Of a DNA stretch of 64,000 nt, positions 59,734-64,000 are shown one piece after another. The stretch comes from an uncultured Planktomarina sp. (lineage in GTDB: Bacteria > Pseudomonadota > Alphaproteobacteria > Rhodobacterales > Rhodobacteraceae): NCBI GenBank assembly GCA_905181815.1, contig CAJIZA010000006.1, positions 1 through 64,000 of the forward strand, in the 5' to 3' direction. Position numbers and translations under genes: made by a program. The number at the start of each line of letters is the position of its first letter. The first letter of the stretch is position 1. The notes under the pieces are model-generated. The model was not told the origin of the DNA. It saw only the letters and a list, made by a program, of their open reading frames with translations, and searched no databases.

Positions 59734-60122
59734 TTCATGGCCAACCTTAATTGTTTTTCCAATTTGCTCAGCCGATCGGCGGTACGGTTCATATCCGTTT
59801 TTATTGCGCGCATTTCCATTAAAATTGTTTGGACATCATCGGACAGCGGCGCAGTGTTCGGCTCTTCCGGCCCAATCCCTTCACCACTCAGAAGCCAAGG
59901 CAAAGACACATTGAGCATTCCAGTCAACATTTGCAATTTGTTGGCCCGCGGCTCGGAACGATCCTCTTCCCAGGCCTGCAAAGTGGCCAATTTTATTCCT
60001 AGACGGCGCGACAGTTGCGCCTGGGTCATTCCAGCCTTTTCCCGCGCCCCCAGAACACGATCACCAAACGTGGCTGCATTGGGGCCGTACCAATCGAAGT
60101 TTGTATCAAATTCATTTTCCAT
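59730..60122 (-). CDS. XRE-family helix-turn-helix regulator
   Basis: 130 residues. Residues about 19-75 are a Cro/CI-type HTH: FGDRVLGAREKAGMTQAQLS, then RLGIKLATLQAWEEDRSEPR. The C-terminal part is acidic and helical (DDVQTILMEMRAIKTDMNRTAD), possibly for dimerisation. It is divergent from aspC with an 18-bp palindrome in the 87-bp gap, and its stop overlaps the sdhE start. Confidence 0.9.
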   Translation of the reverse strand: MENEFDTNFDWYGPNAATFGDRVLGAREKAGMTQAQLSRRLGIKLATLQAWEEDRSEPRANKLQMLTGMLNVSLPWLLSGEGIGPEEPNTAPLSDDVQTILMEMRAIKTDMNRTADRLSKLEKQLRLAMK

Positions 60123-60170
60123 AATCTTTTTCGCTTTCCGATTACTTCGCCTTGCAGCGCCATGCCCATC

Positions 60171-61412
<1,242 letters not shown>

Positions 61413-61413
61413 T

Positions 61414-61830
61414 TTGAGTTTTAGCCATGAACGTTTCTCTACCGAGGTATTTTTTCGAACCCACGAAAATGGTGCGGTCCTGTTCAAGACATATGGAGAA
61501 AATCGCCAAAATACGCTGAAAATAGATCAAATCGCGGTGATCGACATGCGCAGCGAGACCATAAAGTCACAGGGCGATACTCCCCTGACCGATGAAGAGA
61601 CCAAGTTGATCAAAGACTGGATGCATGAGCGCAAAACCGTGCTAGAAGAACGTGAAATTGATGACATTTTACGTACCATTGATCACCTCAATTTGACCGC
61701 GCAATGGGCACAATTAAAAGCCAGCGACGTAGATCTAGAGCGAGACACAGATCAGCTTTTATTGTCCATGCATGATCTTCGGACAATCTTGAGCCGCAAA
61801 AAAACCGAGCGATTCATGAACAAGCCCTAA
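61414..61830 (+). CDS. Hypothetical protein downstream of aspC
   Basis: 138 residues, not recognised. It is hydrophilic and mainly helical after about residue 60 (DEETKLIKDWMHERKTVLEE, REIDDILRTIDHL), with no signal peptide or membrane segment. The only start in this frame near its 5' end is a TTG two bases after the aspC stop, without a clear ribosome-binding site, which suggests reinitiation; the true start is uncertain. Sequence composition looks coding. Its last four bases overlap the convergent MATE gene. Confidence 0.6.
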   Translation: MSFSHERFSTEVFFRTHENGAVLFKTYGENRQNTLKIDQIAVIDMRSETIKSQGDTPLTDEETKLIKDWMHERKTVLEEREIDDILRTIDHLNLTAQWAQLKASDVDLERDTDQLLLSMHDLRTILSRKKTERFMNKP

Positions 61831-63176
61831 GCACCACGCCCTGCTAGTTGATAAAACCGCAGCCAAAGTAAGAGCGCGGCAAGTCCAAGCCCAACGACCA
61901 AACCCATCCATATGCCAGCTTCTTGGAACCCGAACCAAAAACCCAAAATATAGCTGATAGGTAGACCAATCAACCAGTATGATATCGCGGCGATCCACAT
62001 TGGCACTTTGGTATCTTGCAACCCACGCAGCAGGCTCAGGGCCACAACCTGTGCGGCATCGACAAATTGAAACAATGCCGCGAGTATCAACAAGAGCGTG
62101 CCGATGCGCAGAATCTCAGCGGTCAAAGGATCCTTCGGGTCCAAAAACGCACTGATCAAGAGCTGCGGGGTCATCAGAAAAAAGAATATGGCCACAATGG
62201 CAGCAACGCTCGATAGGCCCATTGTCACGCAAGCTGTGCGCCTGACCGAAGGCCAATCCTGCCGAGCAAAGGCCTTGCCCGCGCGCACCGTGCCAGCTTG
62301 TGACAACCCCATGTGTACCATGAAACTCAACGCCACCAGCTGCAAAACAATACCATGGGCCGCCAGCTCCAAATGTCCAAGCCAACCCATCATAAAGGCG
62401 GACGCCGCAAACAATCCACTTTCTGCCAGGGCCGTGGCTGAGATAGGCACCGCAAGCCGGGTGACCGCCAGGGCCGCGCTACCATCAAATCGCCAGAAAC
62501 GAGCGAACATCTGTTGTTCGGGGAAATAGAACTGAATGTAGACCACAAATCCAAGCAGAGCGAGCGTTTGAGCCATGACCGAAGCAATCGCCGCGCCTTG
62601 CAGCCCCAATTCCGGCAGCCCCCAATTCCCAAATATCAAGGCATAGTTAATCAGCGCATTAGCCATCAAAACGAACAGTGACACCCAAAGCACGATCCCC
62701 GCATGTTCCAGCGCCGAGAGGTAGCTGCGCAAAACCAATCCCCATAGTGCGGGCCACAGGCCAAAACCCGCGATGCGGAGATAGTCCTGCGCGCCCTGCG
62801 CCACTGTGGGGTCCTGCCCCATCGCCTCAAGCAGAGGGCGGGCGTACCACATCGGCAAAAGCAAAAGAGCCGCCGCCAAGGTCGACACCCAAAGCCCCAT
62901 GCGCGTGGCCCGCCTGGCCGATTGCGAATCGTCCTCCGCCATAGATTTGGCCACCATCGGCAAAATTGCAAAAGCAAAACCCGAGGTTGCTATAAAGGCA
63001 ATAAAACAAACCTGGGCACCCAAAGTCACCTGCGCCAGCGCTAGAACAGAATACCAGCCCAGCATCAACGTATCGGTTGTATGCACGGCAAATTGCGCCA
63101 CTTGGCTGCCAACCAAAGGCAGTCCCAGGATCAACAAAGATCGCGCTTCCAATATGATCATAGAGGTTTTTTTCAT
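61827..63176 (-). CDS. MATE-family multidrug/metabolite exporter
   Basis: 449-residue transporter with twelve predicted membrane helices in two six-helix bundles. Family features: LLILGLPLVGSQVAQFAVHT at the first helix (MATE Q-x-x-x-x-x-D/T region), ALINYALIFGNWGLPELGLQ in the middle and the matching NALGL/GAASA-like second half starting near VTRLAVPISATALAESGLFA. It likely exports cationic compounds with Na+ or H+. I chose the ATG at 63176 (MKKTSMIILEARSLL); the frame runs further to 63293 without support. Divergent from parE. Confidence 0.9.
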   Translation of the reverse strand: MKKTSMIILEARSLLILGLPLVGSQVAQFAVHTTDTLMLGWYSVLALAQVTLGAQVCFIAFIATSGFAFAILPMVAKSMAEDDSQSARRATRMGLWVSTLAAALLLLPMWYARPLLEAMGQDPTVAQGAQDYLRIAGFGLWPALWGLVLRSYLSALEHAGIVLWVSLFVLMANALINYALIFGNWGLPELGLQGAAIASVMAQTLALLGFVVYIQFYFPEQQMFARFWRFDGSAALAVTRLAVPISATALAESGLFAASAFMMGWLGHLELAAHGIVLQLVALSFMVHMGLSQAGTVRAGKAFARQDWPSVRRTACVTMGLSSVAAIVAIFFFLMTPQLLISAFLDPKDPLTAEILRIGTLLLILAALFQFVDAAQVVALSLLRGLQDTKVPMWIAAISYWLIGLPISYILGFWFGFQEAGIWMGLVVGLGLAALLLWLRFYQLAGRGA

Positions 63177-63312
63177 ATCTTTCTCATAAGCAGAAGCCAG
63201 CGGCCTGACCAGTGGTGAAATAGGCAAGGAATATGTACCGCCCGCGCTCCAGGCCTTTTCTTGCCCTGCAACTTCTGCCATGAGTAACGTCAATCAAAGA
63301 AAGAGCAGCCCA

Positions 63313-64000
63313 ATGGTAAGTGACCTATTATCTTCGGCCACAAATACGGATTATGACGCGTCCTCTATTGAGGTGTTGGAGGGTCTCGAACCGGTGCGCA
63401 AGCGGCCCGGCATGTATATCGGCGGCACTGATGAGCGGGCCTTGCACCATCTGGTGGCTGAGGTACTGGACAACTCGATGGATGAGGCTGTGGCGGGCCA
63501 TGCCAATCGCATCGAAGTTGAGCTGAACGCAGATTATTCCGTAACCATCCGCGACAATGGCCGCGGTATTCCTGTTGACCCCCATCCGAAGTTTCCCGAT
63601 AAATCCGCCCTTGAGGTTATACTGTGCACCTTGCATGCCGGTGGTAAATTTTCTGGTAAAGCCTATCAAACCTCAGGAGGCCTGCATGGGGTTGGTGCCT
63701 CTGTGGTCAATGCGCTCTCCGATTACATGGTTGTAGAAGTCGCCCGCAATCGCGAGCTTTACGAGCAGCGCTTCGCCCGAGGCATCCCGCTTGGTCCCAT
63801 TGCCAAGATTGGCGCCGCCCCCAATCGCCGTGGCACCTCGGTAACCTTTCATGCAGACGAACAGATCTTCGGCAAACATCGATTCAAACCTGCGCGCCTC
63901 TTTGCCTCTATTCGTTCCAAGGCCTACCTATTTTCCGGTGTCGAAATTCGGTGGAAAACCGAGATTGATGATGGCGAAACACCGCGCGAAGCAACGTTCC
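63313..64000 (+). CDS. parE: DNA topoisomerase IV subunit B, 5' part
   Basis: First 229 codons of a GHKL-type type II topoisomerase ATPase subunit; the gene runs off the right edge. It reads MVSDLLSSATNTDYDASSIE, then VLEGLEPVRKRPGMYIGGTD, ALHHLVAEVLDNSMDEAVAG (Mg Asn), IRDNGRGIPVDPHP and TSGGLHGVGASVVNALSD. The GTDERALHH stretch and the short N-terminus match ParE better than GyrB, though this is not fully decisive without the C-terminal part. Confidence 0.92.
   Translation, partial: MVSDLLSSATNTDYDASSIEVLEGLEPVRKRPGMYIGGTDERALHHLVAEVLDNSMDEAVAGHANRIEVELNADYSVTIRDNGRGIPVDPHPKFPDKSALEVILCTLHAGGKFSGKAYQTSGGLHGVGASVVNALSDYMVVEVARNRELYEQRFARGIPLGPIAKIGAAPNRRGTSVTFHADEQIFGKHRFKPARLFASIRSKAYLFSGVEIRWKTEIDDGETPREATF

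Overview
The window looks like a chromosomal core region of a marine alphaproteobacterium of the Roseobacter group (Rhodobacteraceae). This rests on recognisable protein families (PhaC/PhaZ/PhaP/PhaR set, LdtR-like MarR regulator, DUF1194, DUF2842, DUF2065, FolE2, MetZ behind a SAM-II riboswitch), an rrn operon of 16S-tRNA-Ile-tRNA-Ala-23S-5S layout, an expanded helix 9 in the 23S rRNA, and a moderate GC content. No phage, insertion sequence, CRISPR array or integrase was seen. The genus cannot be proven from the sequence alone.

Layout. 1-5950: one complete rRNA operon on the minus strand with processing stems and a candidate promoter. 6137-12649: a minus-strand block metZ, folE2, trkH, a TPP-dependent decarboxylase, rsmJ and a small membrane protein gene, led by a SAM-II riboswitch and an intrinsic terminator. 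12882-13500: a glutathione S-transferase pseudogene. 13657-19807, minus: xseA, an orphan NuoE-NuoF fusion, ftsY, an EamA permease and the YciB/IspZ septation gene. 19878-22054: purD, a 2Fe-2S ferredoxin and a C-terminal scrap of dnaE2. 22078-28178, minus: rpiA, gor, hflK, hflC, DUF2065 and a DegP-type protease. 28426-35903: sdaA, EamA permease, thiamine pyrophosphokinase, a possibly broken hypothetical gene, DUF2842-purA, secG, pyrG. 35922-37389: DUF1330, TerB-like and PhnD-like genes.

37468-47038 is a catabolic island for a polyamine or related amine: a polar-amino-acid-type ABC transporter (ATPase, binding protein, two permeases), two tandem glutamine-synthetase-like ligases, a class I glutamine amidotransferase, a DAO-type FAD oxidase and an omega-aminotransferase, many with overlapping start and stop codons. 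47076-51396 is the polyhydroxyalkanoate locus (phaR, phaP, phaC, with phaZ divergent), carrying repeated TGC-rich motifs that look like PhaR operators. 51486-64000 is mixed housekeeping: rsgA, YciI-like, hydrolase, thrS, ArsC-like, cspA, thyX, gloA, DUF1194, MarR/LdtR, sdhE, an XRE regulator divergent from aspC across a strong palindrome, a hypothetical gene, a MATE exporter and the 5' part of parE, which runs off the right edge.

I found no clear new multi-gene defence or mobile system. The most informative non-routine signals are the riboswitch-terminator pair before metZ, the shared pha operators, the aspC/XRE palindrome, two decayed genes (GST and dnaE2), the NuoEF fusion without a catalytic partner, and the tandem-ligase amine cluster.
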